In this document: one piece after another, positions 26,509 to 35,897 of the stretch
Layout of the letters: every line of letters starts with the position of its first letter
Position numbering within the stretch: the stretch's first letter is position 1
From: Phycisphaerales bacterium
GTDB taxonomy: Bacteria; Planctomycetota; Phycisphaerae; Phycisphaerales; SM1A02
Assembly (NCBI GenBank): GCA_029268515.1
Contig: JAQWNP010000015.1
Coordinates: 1 to 59,852, forward strand
DNA: 59,852 bases
Direction of reading: 5' to 3'
Notes under the pieces: model-generated
What the model was told of the DNA's origin: nothing
The model's input: the letters and a program-made list of their open reading frames with translations, nothing else
Database searches by the model: none
Translations under genes and position numbers: made by a program

Positions 26509-27117
26509 TTATCTACTCATATTCTTTGATGCTATTATTCTTTCGACATCTTCTATGGTATCAATATCGACAACTACTGTAGCGTCATGGACATCGATCA
26601 TTTTTCGACTCAATGCATTCAAACGAAACCAATTAGATAGTCCTGTAGGTATTTCGGAATCAACAATTGTTTGAGCAAGACTTCTTGGAATCGCTATGGG
26701 ATGACCATTGCGTCCCTGGTAACAAGGCGTGACGGCTACATTATTTTGACAGGCCTCGCTAATGAGAGCCACCAGCGTTTGCGAAGAAACCTCAGGGTGA
26801 TCAGCAGGCTGAAGAATAATGCACTGACAATCCTTGGAAGCGAGCGCCTGCACTAAACCTAACTTTATCGAAGCAGACATTTCTCTACTTGGGTCAGCAG
26901 TAACTGAGATATAGGCACGGGGCACAAGCGCCTCTTCTACTTCTTGTTGCTGATATCCCAAGACAACGATCATTTCATCACAGGCAACTTGGAGATGATC
27001 AAAAGCACTACCAATAAGCGTGCCAGATCCATCTGGTGGTGGCCATGGTAGTAACTGCTTACCGCCACCCATCCGACGCCCTTGACCAGCTGCAAGCAGA
27101 AGACCGACAACACTCAA
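26509..27117 (-). CDS. mocA: Molybdenum cofactor cytidylyltransferase
   Basis: 202 residues with the nucleotidyltransferase signature LLAAGQGRRMGGGKQLLPW at the N terminus, then VLGYQQQEVE, LQPADHPEVSSQTL (metal-binding Asp) and GRNGHPIAIPRS. MocA joins CMP to molybdopterin to make the cytosine dinucleotide cofactor used by xanthine-oxidase-family hydroxylases. Its start overlaps the stop of the hydroxylase gene by four bases, so it probably matures that very enzyme. Confidence 0.9.
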   Translation of the reverse strand: MSVVGLLLAAGQGRRMGGGKQLLPWPPPDGSGTLIGSAFDHLQVACDEMIVVLGYQQQEVEEALVPRAYISVTADPSREMSASIKLGLVQALASKDCQCIILQPADHPEVSSQTLVALISEACQNNVAVTPCYQGRNGHPIAIPRSLAQTIVDSEIPTGLSNWFRLNALSRKMIDVHDATVVVDIDTIEDVERIIASKNMSR

Positions 27118-29843
27118 ATCTTTTCTCCCACACGTTTCTCAATTCCTTTGAGCACCGTGTGTGGCATGAGAGGCATTTCCTTGTAGCGAATTCCAACCGC
27201 ATGGTAGACAGCATTCGCTACCGCTGGGGCAACTGCGTGGATACCAATTTCTCCAATTGACTTCGCCCCCATGGTGCCATACCGATCATGGGTATCGATG
27301 AAGTCAATTTCCATTTCAGGCATATCAGCATATGCGGGCAGCCTGTAGTGCCGTATTGCATCATTGAGAATACGTCCTTGTTCATCCGCCAAAATACGCT
27401 CTGAGAGAATCCAACCGAGCCCCTGTGCTATCGCTCCTTCAATCTGCCCACGACACACCATTGGATTGATGAGCGTACCAACGTCAACACCTGCAACAAA
27501 TCTCAACACTCGGATGTGTCCATCGTACTTATTGACCGCAACACGGACACCTTGAGCACAAAACCCAATACTACTTGGATCGGCCTGGTGATTTCGAACA
27601 ACGCTACAAACCCGACCTTGATCGCTTATAAACTTGTGCAACTCAACAAGTGAGACAGAGCGGTCTTCCGTACAGATGACACCTTCAGAGAGCTTACTCT
27701 CTGCGGCCTCGCAACCTGTCATCTGACATACCTCATCTTTAAGTCGTTCGAGCATTGCCTCACCAGCCCGAACCGCGGCACCTCCTGCGACAAAAGTAGT
27801 TGCACCTGCAAAAGTGCCTGTATCAAAGGCGCCGCCAGCAGTATCACCCGCATGAATTTGAATTTGTTCAGTGCGGACACCCATCGCCTCAGCCAGAATT
27901 TGCACCAATGTTGTATCAGTACTGTTGCCCATATCTGCAGAACCAGTGTAATAATCAAACGCACCATCTGGCCGCAGCTCGAGTCTTGCCATTGAGCGAT
28001 GCACGGTGGGTGGCGTACAGCTTTGTAAAGCAACTGCGTAGCCATTACCACATACCCAACCTTCTTCTTCGGGAGGGTCTGAAACACCACCCTCTCCACT
28101 CATTCGTTCTTGCACGCGATCAATACACTCAGACAGACCATAGCTACCAATTTCATGTGTTCCATGATCATCACTGAACGCGGTGATCGCATCGCCGGGA
28201 CGAATCACATTTATTCGCCTGAGTTCGAGCGGATCAATATCAAGCTTCGTCGCCACCGCATCTAAGTGCGTCTCTATTGCATGTCCGGTCTGTGTTGCCC
28301 CATAGCCACGAAAACCACCGCTTGGTACGTTGTTGGTATAAACCGAAAAGCCGTTAATTTTCTTGTTGCGACATCGATAGAGTGACACAGGTTCATGACA
28401 AGCGGAGTACAACGTCTCTCCGCCGTGATTTCCGTAGGCACCCGTGTCAGAGATGACTTTTATCTGCAACGCGGTCATCGTGCCATCACTCTTGTGCCCA
28501 GTCTTGACACTTACTTTCATGGGATGGCGAAAAGAGGCCGCTATAAACTCTTCTTGCCTCGTAAAGTCGAACTTACATGGCCGCCTTGTCTTCATGGCCG
28601 CAAGGACGGCAAGATCTTCACTAATCACCTCTTGCTTTCCACCAAACCCTCCACCCACACGATCCTTATAGACCCTTATTTTTGGCATCGGCACACTAAA
28701 GATATGTGCCAGCTTCTCTCTGGCAATGAATGGCGCCTGAGTGCTTGTTCGCACTTCAAGATCGCCCTCGCCTGTAATCGACACAATGGAACAATGTGTC
28801 TCTAGATGCGCATGTTGCGCACGCGATGTTTGCACAATTGATTCATGGATCAAATCTGCTTCAGCAAATCCCTGGTCAATATCACCAACACCACCTTCTA
28901 GGGCCAACAACACATTTGATTTTGGAGCCAGAAGCACTGAACCATAATCATCATCATGAACACGGGGCGCGTCATCTTGCATGGCAAGCTCTGGATCATG
29001 TACTGACGGCTTCCGTTCATATTCGACTTCGAGTAGTTGGCACCCTTCCTGAGCAATAGAATCCGTTTCTGCGACCACTGCGGCAACGCGCTGGCCCACA
29101 AAACGAACCACATCATCCAGTACCCTTTTATCATCTGCATCAACTCTGTAATCATCGTGAAGCGCTGTGGAAAATCGTCGCCGAGGTGAATCTTCCCAGG
29201 TCAGCACTGCATGCACTCCCGGCAATGCCCGAGCTGCATCAGCATGAATGGCTTTTATCTTGCCCGCAGGAATCTCAGATCGCAATACACGCACATGAAG
29301 CATTCCCTCAGGCTCAACATCACCCGCATATTTTGTGGCGCCCGTGACCACTTCATGTGAGCATGAAAGTGGCTGACAAACACCAACACCACCGTTGGAT
29401 TCCGCCTTGTCAATGTTACAGACACCATGTAGAGCATCGCGAATAGAACGGTATCCAGTACATCGACAGAGATTACCTTTTAGTTTTTGAGGCAAGTCTT
29501 CATCGTCAACGTCGCCCAATGAAGCGGCTGTCATGATCATGCCCGAGGTACAAAATCCACATTGAAAACCCTGGGCATCATGGAACGCTTGTTGAATCGG
29601 TGCGAGACCATCATCAGTTGCCAAACCCTCGATTGTTGTTACATGTCGCTCCGCGCATCTCGGCGCAGGAACCAAACAACTATGCACAGGCTTATCATCC
29701 AGCCAGACCGTACAAGCTCCACAATCACCTTGATCACAACCACGGCGTACGCCTGTGAAACCCAGGCGTTTTAAATAACTCCGAAGGCACTCACCTGGCT
29801 CGGGAACACCCTCAGTCACAATGCCGTTTACTGTCAACTCCAT
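27114..29843 (-). CDS. XdhD-type molybdenum hydroxylase, fused Fe-S and Mo subunits
   Basis: About 909 residues. The N-terminal part has two [2Fe-2S] clusters: CDQGDCGACTVW plus a later Cys (SCLVPAP), then CGFCTSGM and CRCTGYRSI. The molybdopterin part follows with VGQRVAAVVAE, QTSRAQHAHLETHCS, DRVGGGFGGKQ, PSGGFRGYGATQ and the catalytic Glu in GAKSIGEIG. Such enzymes hydroxylate purines, other heterocycles or aldehydes; the fused layout is that of E. coli XdhD. The substrate is not determined. ATG 29843 is preferred to the frame start at 29852. It stands between its FAD subunit and mocA. Confidence 0.9.
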   Translation of the reverse strand: MELTVNGIVTEGVPEPGECLRSYLKRLGFTGVRRGCDQGDCGACTVWLDDKPVHSCLVPAPRCAERHVTTIEGLATDDGLAPIQQAFHDAQGFQCGFCTSGMIMTAASLGDVDDEDLPQKLKGNLCRCTGYRSIRDALHGVCNIDKAESNGGVGVCQPLSCSHEVVTGATKYAGDVEPEGMLHVRVLRSEIPAGKIKAIHADAARALPGVHAVLTWEDSPRRRFSTALHDDYRVDADDKRVLDDVVRFVGQRVAAVVAETDSIAQEGCQLLEVEYERKPSVHDPELAMQDDAPRVHDDDYGSVLLAPKSNVLLALEGGVGDIDQGFAEADLIHESIVQTSRAQHAHLETHCSIVSITGEGDLEVRTSTQAPFIAREKLAHIFSVPMPKIRVYKDRVGGGFGGKQEVISEDLAVLAAMKTRRPCKFDFTRQEEFIAASFRHPMKVSVKTGHKSDGTMTALQIKVISDTGAYGNHGGETLYSACHEPVSLYRCRNKKINGFSVYTNNVPSGGFRGYGATQTGHAIETHLDAVATKLDIDPLELRRINVIRPGDAITAFSDDHGTHEIGSYGLSECIDRVQERMSGEGGVSDPPEEEGWVCGNGYAVALQSCTPPTVHRSMARLELRPDGAFDYYTGSADMGNSTDTTLVQILAEAMGVRTEQIQIHAGDTAGGAFDTGTFAGATTFVAGGAAVRAGEAMLERLKDEVCQMTGCEAAESKLSEGVICTEDRSVSLVELHKFISDQGRVCSVVRNHQADPSSIGFCAQGVRVAVNKYDGHIRVLRFVAGVDVGTLINPMVCRGQIEGAIAQGLGWILSERILADEQGRILNDAIRHYRLPAYADMPEMEIDFIDTHDRYGTMGAKSIGEIGIHAVAPAVANAVYHAVGIRYKEMPLMPHTVLKGIEKRVGEKI

Positions 29844-29855
29844 TAAAGACACTGT

Positions 29856-30728
29856 TTACCTTGCTCCGTGGTCTATTTTAGAGCGCAACTGCTGAGCCAA
29901 ATAGTGCGACATTGATTCACGATAAAAAACATCCCCATGCTGATCATCAAAATACGCCTCTTTTGGAATCGCTTGCCGTATAGCGACATCCAGTTCACCT
30001 GAACTTGGTAGTTTTTTAAACGCAATTTGATACGGCTTGGTCACCGATGCTGTAAACGTGAACTCAACCTCTCTGGTTTTGTCATCAATTGTTGCGATCA
30101 CCAGCGCTGCTGAACGGCCAATGTGTGTCAAGGAGCGTAAATCCATGAAGACACGTCTTTTCAACCATGCTTTAGGTAAATGGATACTACGAAGTATGTC
30201 ACCGGGGCCTAAAGCATTATCAAGAATACCCCTGTGAAAATCGATTGACGAAGACTTGATCGGGTCTTCCCCATGAGGCCAGATGGTGTACTCGGCATGC
30301 AATGCTGCTGCCATGCTGATCATTGAACCAGCTGGTAGCGACATACAAATATTACCGCCCACTGTCGCTTCATTGAATATTTTGAATGATGCAGAAAGCG
30401 CCTTTGCACAATTCTCAAACAACTCGCAAGCATGCCAATCAGATGGATACTGATACTCAAGTAATTCGTGAATGCGACATGTGGCAGCAATCTCAAGACC
30501 AGATTCACTGACTTGTATTGGATCCCAATTCAGTGAAGTCAAATCAATGATTGTTTCAATGCCTGGGGCATCGTTACTGTCAACTTGCCCAGGTGTGATT
30601 CGCCCAGTCATCTGTGGTTCTGAATACAACCAGGTTCCACCCGCCAAGAATGCACTGCCCGGCTTCCATTGCCGAGCCTGTTCATCATTCGCTGGCTTTA
30701 AATAGTCACGGACGCCTGCGATATTCAT
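29856..30728 (-). CDS. FAD-binding subunit of the molybdenum hydroxylase
   Basis: 290 residues. Start 30728 has AAGGTG six bases upstream. FAD-binding motifs of the CO-dehydrogenase/xanthine-dehydrogenase medium subunit are FLAGGTWLYSEPQ and the second loop ATVGGNICMSLPAGSM. It accepts electrons from the Fe-S clusters of the neighbouring subunit and passes them to NAD+ or another acceptor. It is first in the operon, with a 12-base gap before the hydroxylase gene. Confidence 0.9.
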   Translation of the reverse strand: MNIAGVRDYLKPANDEQARQWKPGSAFLAGGTWLYSEPQMTGRITPGQVDSNDAPGIETIIDLTSLNWDPIQVSESGLEIAATCRIHELLEYQYPSDWHACELFENCAKALSASFKIFNEATVGGNICMSLPAGSMISMAAALHAEYTIWPHGEDPIKSSSIDFHRGILDNALGPGDILRSIHLPKAWLKRRVFMDLRSLTHIGRSAALVIATIDDKTREVEFTFTASVTKPYQIAFKKLPSSGELDVAIRQAIPKEAYFDDQHGDVFYRESMSHYLAQQLRSKIDHGAR

Positions 30729-30923
30729 GACATCACCTTGTAAACCCGTTCTTAAACCAAGCTTAAACAAACTACTTGGGACTAAACTTGCACCTATTCA
30801 ATTAGCTGTAGTAACAGTAAAACAGAACTACGGTACTGGATATTGTAAGATTGGTGATACCAGAATGATATCTGCAGTCACTTTTTATCAGCACCTTTCT
30901 CGAACATACCTTTGGATTTTTTG

Positions 30924-32222
30924 ATGACCACGAACCAGTCTATGACTCCAAAGACACTGCCGAATACAGCGTCCTGGTGGAATTGGGGCCTCGCAGCCCT
31001 CTATCTCATGTCTTGTGTATTTAGTGTCGTGTCATTTGCAGTACTGATGCCAATGATTGAGAAGGAAGCTGGATTATCAAAAGCAAATCTGAGTGCAATG
31101 ACTGGCCTGTTCTTTTTCGCTTATTCAATAGCACAGCTTGCTGCTGGCCTACTCATTGATCGGCTGGGAAGTCGCTGGCTCATTGGTGTAACAGCAGTGA
31201 TGGCAACCTTAGGCGGGCTCTTGTTCGTCTCATCAGATAGCGCATTCGTGATGTATCTAGGCAGATCACTTATGGCCATTGGCCTCTCCTCAGCATTCGT
31301 AGGTGCACTCTACTTGGCAAGCAAGTGGTTTCCCGTATCACGCTTTGGCTTAATGAGTGGCGTTACCAATATGTCTGCCAATATAGCGGGCGCAGTTGGA
31401 TCTTGGGCGATTGCTGGTTTGCCGTATAAACCGGTGATTCTTTGGTGGGCGATTATCAACGTTGTTATTGCGGCGTTGATTCTATTGATCGTCAAAAACA
31501 AGACGCCTCAAATCGAAATAGATGATGAAGAAGAAACCATGGGAATGATCAAAGGCTTTGCCTTTCTGTTTAGCTCATGGCAGGTTTGGCTTGCTTGCAT
31601 CTTCTTCACGGGCCTTTTTGGCACTTTTCTGTCCTACGCAGACTTCTGGAACATTCAAATCCAACAAGCATATGGTTACCCAATAGAGACTGCAGCTTTG
31701 TTGAATGCCCTCCTCCCTATCGGGCTTGGTTTCGGTAGTGTTTGTTTTGGTTGGTTTTCTGACATGATCGGAAAAGTAGCCTTTCCATGTCGCATTTGTG
31801 CGATCGCATCAGTTTTCTTACTCGGCTTACTAATTTACACACCCTATCTTCCTGTCATTGTGGTGCCCCTCCTGTTATTCCTATCTGGATTTTTCGTAGG
31901 TGGATCAACGCTTGCCTTTCCTGCAGCGATTCAGTATTGCCCACGAAGCGTTCAAGGCACGGCGATCGGTCTCGTCACAACATGTGGATACATAGGTGCT
32001 GGCATACTCAACCTTATCGTGCCCAGCATTCTCGGAAATGTTCCAGATTTTCACACACTTCCGTCAGCTTGGCTCAGCTACATGAATCTTGATAGCGATC
32101 AGATAGAAACTGTCTTTAGTTTTAGAATAAGCATGCTCCCACTTATGGCCGCAGTCATACTGGCAATCATCGCATCACTGTTTCTCCGCGATGTACCCAA
32201 AACTCAACCGAGCGATGGATGA
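30924..32222 (+). CDS. MFS transporter
   Basis: 432 residues with about 12 membrane segments. The loop motif LLIDRLGSRWLIG between helices 2 and 3 is the major-facilitator A motif; the second half has CFGWFSDMIGK in the equivalent place. The overall pattern resembles the GlpT/ACS anion-symporter branch. ATG 30924 follows TTTGGA. It is divergent from the molybdenum hydroxylase operon across 195 bp, so it may import that enzyme's substrate (inference). Confidence 0.88.
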   Translation: MTTNQSMTPKTLPNTASWWNWGLAALYLMSCVFSVVSFAVLMPMIEKEAGLSKANLSAMTGLFFFAYSIAQLAAGLLIDRLGSRWLIGVTAVMATLGGLLFVSSDSAFVMYLGRSLMAIGLSSAFVGALYLASKWFPVSRFGLMSGVTNMSANIAGAVGSWAIAGLPYKPVILWWAIINVVIAALILLIVKNKTPQIEIDDEEETMGMIKGFAFLFSSWQVWLACIFFTGLFGTFLSYADFWNIQIQQAYGYPIETAALLNALLPIGLGFGSVCFGWFSDMIGKVAFPCRICAIASVFLLGLLIYTPYLPVIVVPLLLFLSGFFVGGSTLAFPAAIQYCPRSVQGTAIGLVTTCGYIGAGILNLIVPSILGNVPDFHTLPSAWLSYMNLDSDQIETVFSFRISMLPLMAAVILAIIASLFLRDVPKTQPSDG

Positions 32223-32330
32223 GGCTAAGGTAAATTTTTGGACAAAGATATTCGGCGATGAGTCAACGAGCACAGTGTGATTCGACACAACGCAATCATT
32301 TTTGACTACAAAAATATAGTTTGAAGATAC

Positions 32331-33209
32331 TCAGCCAATCGACTTGGCTAATTCACTCAATGTCGCCATTGAGGTGTGAATACTGAGGCAAGGGAGCGCA
32401 TCAAGTGATAATTCTCCAACCTGCCGACCACCGACTGCGAGCAACACGCCAAGGGCCTGGCAATCATGTAACAGGTTATTGAGCTCTTCAGAGCGAGCAA
32501 CGGGATCTTTTACACTACTGATTGAAACCCACACCAGCTCTGGACGTTCCTCTTTGGGCAAATCAATACTGTTCATCCGAATCACCTCTACCGGGGTATT
32601 CGGTCCAATATTGCTGACCGAACCACCACAATCCTCAAGAACACTGGCGATAAATGCAGATGGCAATTGATACGGATCTCCAGCGAGCCCACCACCGGTT
32701 GCCGTAAAAAGCGGTTCTTGATGAACGGTCATTGAGCGGAGCGTGTGTACGACAGCCATTAAAATCTGCGTCGCACGATGTTCTATCAGTATTCCTTGAG
32801 TCGTATGCCCATCCGATCCTATTGAGTGCATCGCTGGACGAACGAAGCGATCTGCAAGTTCTGCCATGGAACAACCAGCTAAAAACTCTGATATCAGCAA
32901 CTGCTGAGTTGCATCCTGATCTCCAGCTCTTAAAGATGCCTCGAGCGCTTCTACCGGCGAGGTACTTGCCGAGACATCTGCGCCGATGAGATGCTCAATG
33001 CCTAACACCGCCGGATCGCGAATCTCCAGCCTGAGAGCCCGAACACCACTGAGCGCGTCAAGGACAGTAATTCTGCGATGACCTCCCGCCGTGCGAGTTG
33101 ATTGCAGGTGCCCCTGATCCACCCACCTCTTTACGGAAGATTCGCTCACACCAACTGCCTTGGCGAGATCACGAGGCGAAATCGTGCGGGATGTCCAGAC
33201 ATCAGCCAT
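32331..33209 (-). CDS. MerR-HTH regulator with B12-binding-like fold (CarH/LitR-related)
   Basis: 292 residues. The MerR/excisionase-type HTH (residues 8-60) has DLAKAVGVSESSVKRWVDQG and GGHRRI. A helical cap follows (about 85-160), then a Rossmann-like B12 domain (165-290). CarH and LitR repress light-induced genes in the dark while bound to adenosylcobalamin. Here the Glu-His of the cap motif (143-144) is kept but the Trp ten residues earlier is Asp133, and the DxHxxG-type loop that supplies the cobalt-ligating His reads GLAGDPYQLP, without His. It may therefore sense something else or act without B12. It is divergent from the FAS1-photolyase operon and next to the tandem 9-bp sites. Confidence 0.85.
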   Translation of the reverse strand: MADVWTSRTISPRDLAKAVGVSESSVKRWVDQGHLQSTRTAGGHRRITVLDALSGVRALRLEIRDPAVLGIEHLIGADVSASTSPVEALEASLRAGDQDATQQLLISEFLAGCSMAELADRFVRPAMHSIGSDGHTTQGILIEHRATQILMAVVHTLRSMTVHQEPLFTATGGGLAGDPYQLPSAFIASVLEDCGGSVSNIGPNTPVEVIRMNSIDLPKEERPELVWVSISSVKDPVARSEELNNLLHDCQALGVLLAVGGRQVGELSLDALPCLSIHTSMATLSELAKSIG

Positions 33210-33249
33210 ATAAGGAGTATATCGGCCATGATGGGATAAAACAAAAGAA

Positions 33250-33340
33250 TTGAATGTTTTGAACGTTTTTTTTGGGATATTGGCTTGACGAAGCCGTAAA
33301 TATACCTATCCTTCACACAGACTTGAACGATTTGAACGAT
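33250..33340 (+). promoter_or_regulatory. Promoter bracketed by tandem 9-bp elements (copy B)
   Basis: Upstream pair TTGAATGTT-TTGAACGTT (33250-33267) and downstream pair TTGAACGAT-TTGAACGAT (33323-33340) have starts 73 bp apart, as at 1478-1568. Between them: -35 TTGACG (33285-33290), 16-bp spacer, -10 TATCCT (33307-33312). The downstream pair covers the region just after the expected start of transcription. A spacing of 73 bp is close to seven helical turns, so both pairs face the same side and could be bridged by a tetramer. The binding protein is probably the adjacent regulator. Confidence 0.78.
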
Positions 33341-33367
33341 ATTTACCACTTTCACAAGGATTTCACC

Positions 33368-34297
33368 ATGCTCCTCGCCTCAGTCATCACAGCCTCAGCA
33401 ATCTTCGCACAGTGCGATAGCACGAACCAATCAGTACAAACCTCGATCAGCCAACCTGCACCCACAATTGTCGAAGTCGCTGCCAGCAATCCAGACTTTT
33501 CAACACTCGTCGCTGCGATCAATGCTGCAGAACTGACAGAGACATTGGCAGGCCCCGGCCCTTTTACGGTGTTTGCTCCAACCAACGCTGCCTTTGCCAA
33601 GTTGAAGCCAGGAACCGTCGAGATGTTGGTCAAACCAGAAAACAAGCAAGCGCTTACGGATATTCTGACGTACCACGTGGTTCCAGGGAATATGCCCGCC
33701 AGCAAGGTAATGTCGACCAACGGCGGACAGACGGCGGGTGGACGCTGGGTCCAATTTTCGCGGTCCGGAGACGCGGTCATGGTCGACGACGCCAAAGTCG
33801 TGACAGCTGACATCGTCTGCAAGAACGGCACCATTCATGTGATCGACACAGTGATGATGCCATCCGACGCCAGCATTGTAAAAACAGCAAAAGAAGCTGG
33901 GTCATTCAAAACACTGCTTGCTGCGGCTCAGGCGGCTGGACTTGCAGAAACGCTTGATACAAAGGGTCCGTTTACTGTCTTCGCACCCACCGATGATGCA
34001 TTCAATGCCCTGGGCAAAGAGACGATTGCGAATCTGCTGAAGCCTGAGAATCGTGACCAGCTTGCGACTATTTTGAAGCATCATGTGGTTGCAGGTCGGG
34101 TGTACTCACCAACCGCAGTCTCTGCTGGCTCCGCAACATCGCTCGCAGGCACGACTCTTCCGATCACGGTTCAGTCAAATGGAGCCATGGTTGGCAAAGC
34201 CAAAATCATTGCAACTGATATTGACACAAGTAACGGCGTCATCCACGTCATTGATCGCGTCATGATCCCAACCATGAAAACGACGCAATCGAACTGA
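33368..34297 (+). CDS. Secreted fasciclin protein with two FAS1 domains
   Basis: 309 residues. ATG 33368 (AAGGA seven bases upstream) begins a short signal sequence (LLASVITASAIFAQ). Two FAS1 domains follow, about 35-170 and 172-305. Each has the H1-like box (PFTVFAPTNAAF and PFTVFAPTDDAF), a YHVV or HHVV strand and the H2-like end (GTIHVIDTVMMP and GVIHVIDRVMIP). The protein acts outside the cytoplasm; its ligand is unknown. It heads the photolyase operon and has the bracketed promoter, which links it to light or photo-oxidative stress. Confidence 0.92.
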   Translation: MLLASVITASAIFAQCDSTNQSVQTSISQPAPTIVEVAASNPDFSTLVAAINAAELTETLAGPGPFTVFAPTNAAFAKLKPGTVEMLVKPENKQALTDILTYHVVPGNMPASKVMSTNGGQTAGGRWVQFSRSGDAVMVDDAKVVTADIVCKNGTIHVIDTVMMPSDASIVKTAKEAGSFKTLLAAAQAAGLAETLDTKGPFTVFAPTDDAFNALGKETIANLLKPENRDQLATILKHHVVAGRVYSPTAVSAGSATSLAGTTLPITVQSNGAMVGKAKIIATDIDTSNGVIHVIDRVMIPTMKTTQSN

Positions 34298-34357
34298 TCG
34301 CTCCTTCCTCTGCTCATTTGTTGAGAAGTAACTTCCCTAGCCCTCTTTCTTCCATTC

Positions 34358-34382
34358 GGGGAGGTGCCTCGAGCACCTCCCC
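34358..34382 (+). terminator. Perfect 10-bp hairpin between FAS1 and SDR genes
   Basis: GGGGAGGTGC-CTCGA-GCACCTCCCC lies just before the Shine-Dalgarno sequence of the next gene. No U-run follows, so partial termination, mRNA processing or occlusion of the ribosome site are alternatives to a true terminator. It could lower expression of the distal genes relative to FAS1. Confidence 0.5.
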
Positions 34383-34397
34383 TGAAGGATGAAAACA

Positions 34398-35897
34398 ATG
34401 AACCAACCAACTGAATCATCCAAACCAAAGCCTCGCATCGCCATACTCGGCGGAACCGGCTATGTCGGCTCTCGGCTCATATCACAGCTGCTGCGAAGCG
34501 GGTACCAGGTGCACTGCCTGGCTCGAAGTCCTCAAAAGCTCACTTCACGAGCATTCCCGAACCAAGCGAACCTGACCGTCGCAAAGTGCAATCTTGAAGA
34601 TACCGACGATATTGCCAAACAACTTGAAGGCCAGGAAATCGTCTTCTACTTAGTTCATTCGATGCGTTCAGCCGGGCGGTCTTACGCCACGGTCGACGAT
34701 GACCTTGCTAAAAACACCGCTCAGGCTGCTGAGCGAGCAGGTGTCCAGAGAATTATTTATCTCGGGGGACTTGGTGAGTCACAGGATCGTCTTAGTGAGC
34801 ATCTCCAATCGCGACGCGATGTTGAAGAGAGCCTCGCCGCTACGTCCATACCTCTGACCACGCTTCGAGCGGCCATGATTATTGGCAGCGGATCAGCGTC
34901 GTTTGAGATTCTTCGCTATCTCGTCGAGCGACTACCGATCATGGTCACACCAAGATGGGTTCGCACCGAGTCGCAACCAATTGCCATCGCTGATGTACTG
35001 CGATTACTTGAGGCATGCATTGAACATCCGGAGACCAGTGGCCAAACTTTAGATATCGGAGGGGCTGATGTTGTCGATTATCAATTCCTCATGCGACTGG
35101 TTGCCGTTCGACTTGGCCTCAAACCAAGACGCGTCATTCCTGTCCCCATCTTAACACCACGCCTCAGCGCTCTTTGGATCCATCTCGTCACGCCAGTCGA
35201 CGCTGCTATTGCCCAACCTCTTGCTGCCGGACTGAGCAACCGTGTTGTCTGTCGAGATAACGCTTCCCACGAATTGCTTGGCCGGAAACCTCTGACGGCC
35301 GCTGCTGCTATTGATGCTGCTTTGGAGCACACGCGTGACGACAGCGTTGAATCATCTTGGACAGATGCCGGCCCGTTGCCAGGAGATCCTGACTGGTCAG
35401 GCGGTCGCGTCTACACGGATTCACGCTCGATCACCGTCGATGCACCTGTTCATGCAGTCTATGAGGCCATTACGCTGATTGGTGGAGGCCACGGCTACTA
35501 CGCTGCAGACTGGCTCTGGAAACTTCGTGGCATCATGGACCGCCTTGCAGGAGGCCCTGGCTTGCGGCGTGGTCGGCGAACCGAACGCGTCATTAGCACC
35601 GGCGATGCCCTGGATTTCTGGCGGGTGCTTCACGCAGATCGTGACCGAAGATTGATCCTCTTTGCAGAAATGAAGCTGCCTGGCACGGCCACGCTCGAAT
35701 TCTCTCTGGAACAAACTGATGAAAACACCTCAATAGTTCAAACCGCACGTTTTCGTCCCAGAGGACTCTTTGGTATCGCTTATTGGATGGCGGTCAAACC
35801 ACTTCATGGAATTGTCTTCTCTGGCATGCTCAACGGGATTGTCCGGGAATCCCGAAGGCTTGCCGAGTCACTACCTGGGAGGCAAACCGATGTGTGA
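34398..35897 (+). CDS. SDR/NmrA-like oxidoreductase with DUF2867 domain
   Basis: 499 residues. ATG 34398, eight bases after GAAGGA, is preferred to ATG 34389. The N-terminal atypical SDR domain has RIAILGGTGYVGSRL and continues with IIYLGGLGE and TTLRAAMIIGSGSASFE. The C-terminal half (about 330-490) is DUF2867, an SRPBCC-like domain (YAADWLWKLRGIMD, DFWRVLHADRD, RFRPRGLFGIAYW). This two-domain protein often sits with photolyases and LitR/CarH-type regulators. Its reaction is unknown. The stop overlaps the photolyase start by eight bases. Confidence 0.88.
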   Translation: MNQPTESSKPKPRIAILGGTGYVGSRLISQLLRSGYQVHCLARSPQKLTSRAFPNQANLTVAKCNLEDTDDIAKQLEGQEIVFYLVHSMRSAGRSYATVDDDLAKNTAQAAERAGVQRIIYLGGLGESQDRLSEHLQSRRDVEESLAATSIPLTTLRAAMIIGSGSASFEILRYLVERLPIMVTPRWVRTESQPIAIADVLRLLEACIEHPETSGQTLDIGGADVVDYQFLMRLVAVRLGLKPRRVIPVPILTPRLSALWIHLVTPVDAAIAQPLAAGLSNRVVCRDNASHELLGRKPLTAAAAIDAALEHTRDDSVESSWTDAGPLPGDPDWSGGRVYTDSRSITVDAPVHAVYEAITLIGGGHGYYAADWLWKLRGIMDRLAGGPGLRRGRRTERVISTGDALDFWRVLHADRDRRLILFAEMKLPGTATLEFSLEQTDENTSIVQTARFRPRGLFGIAYWMAVKPLHGIVFSGMLNGIVRESRRLAESLPGRQTDV

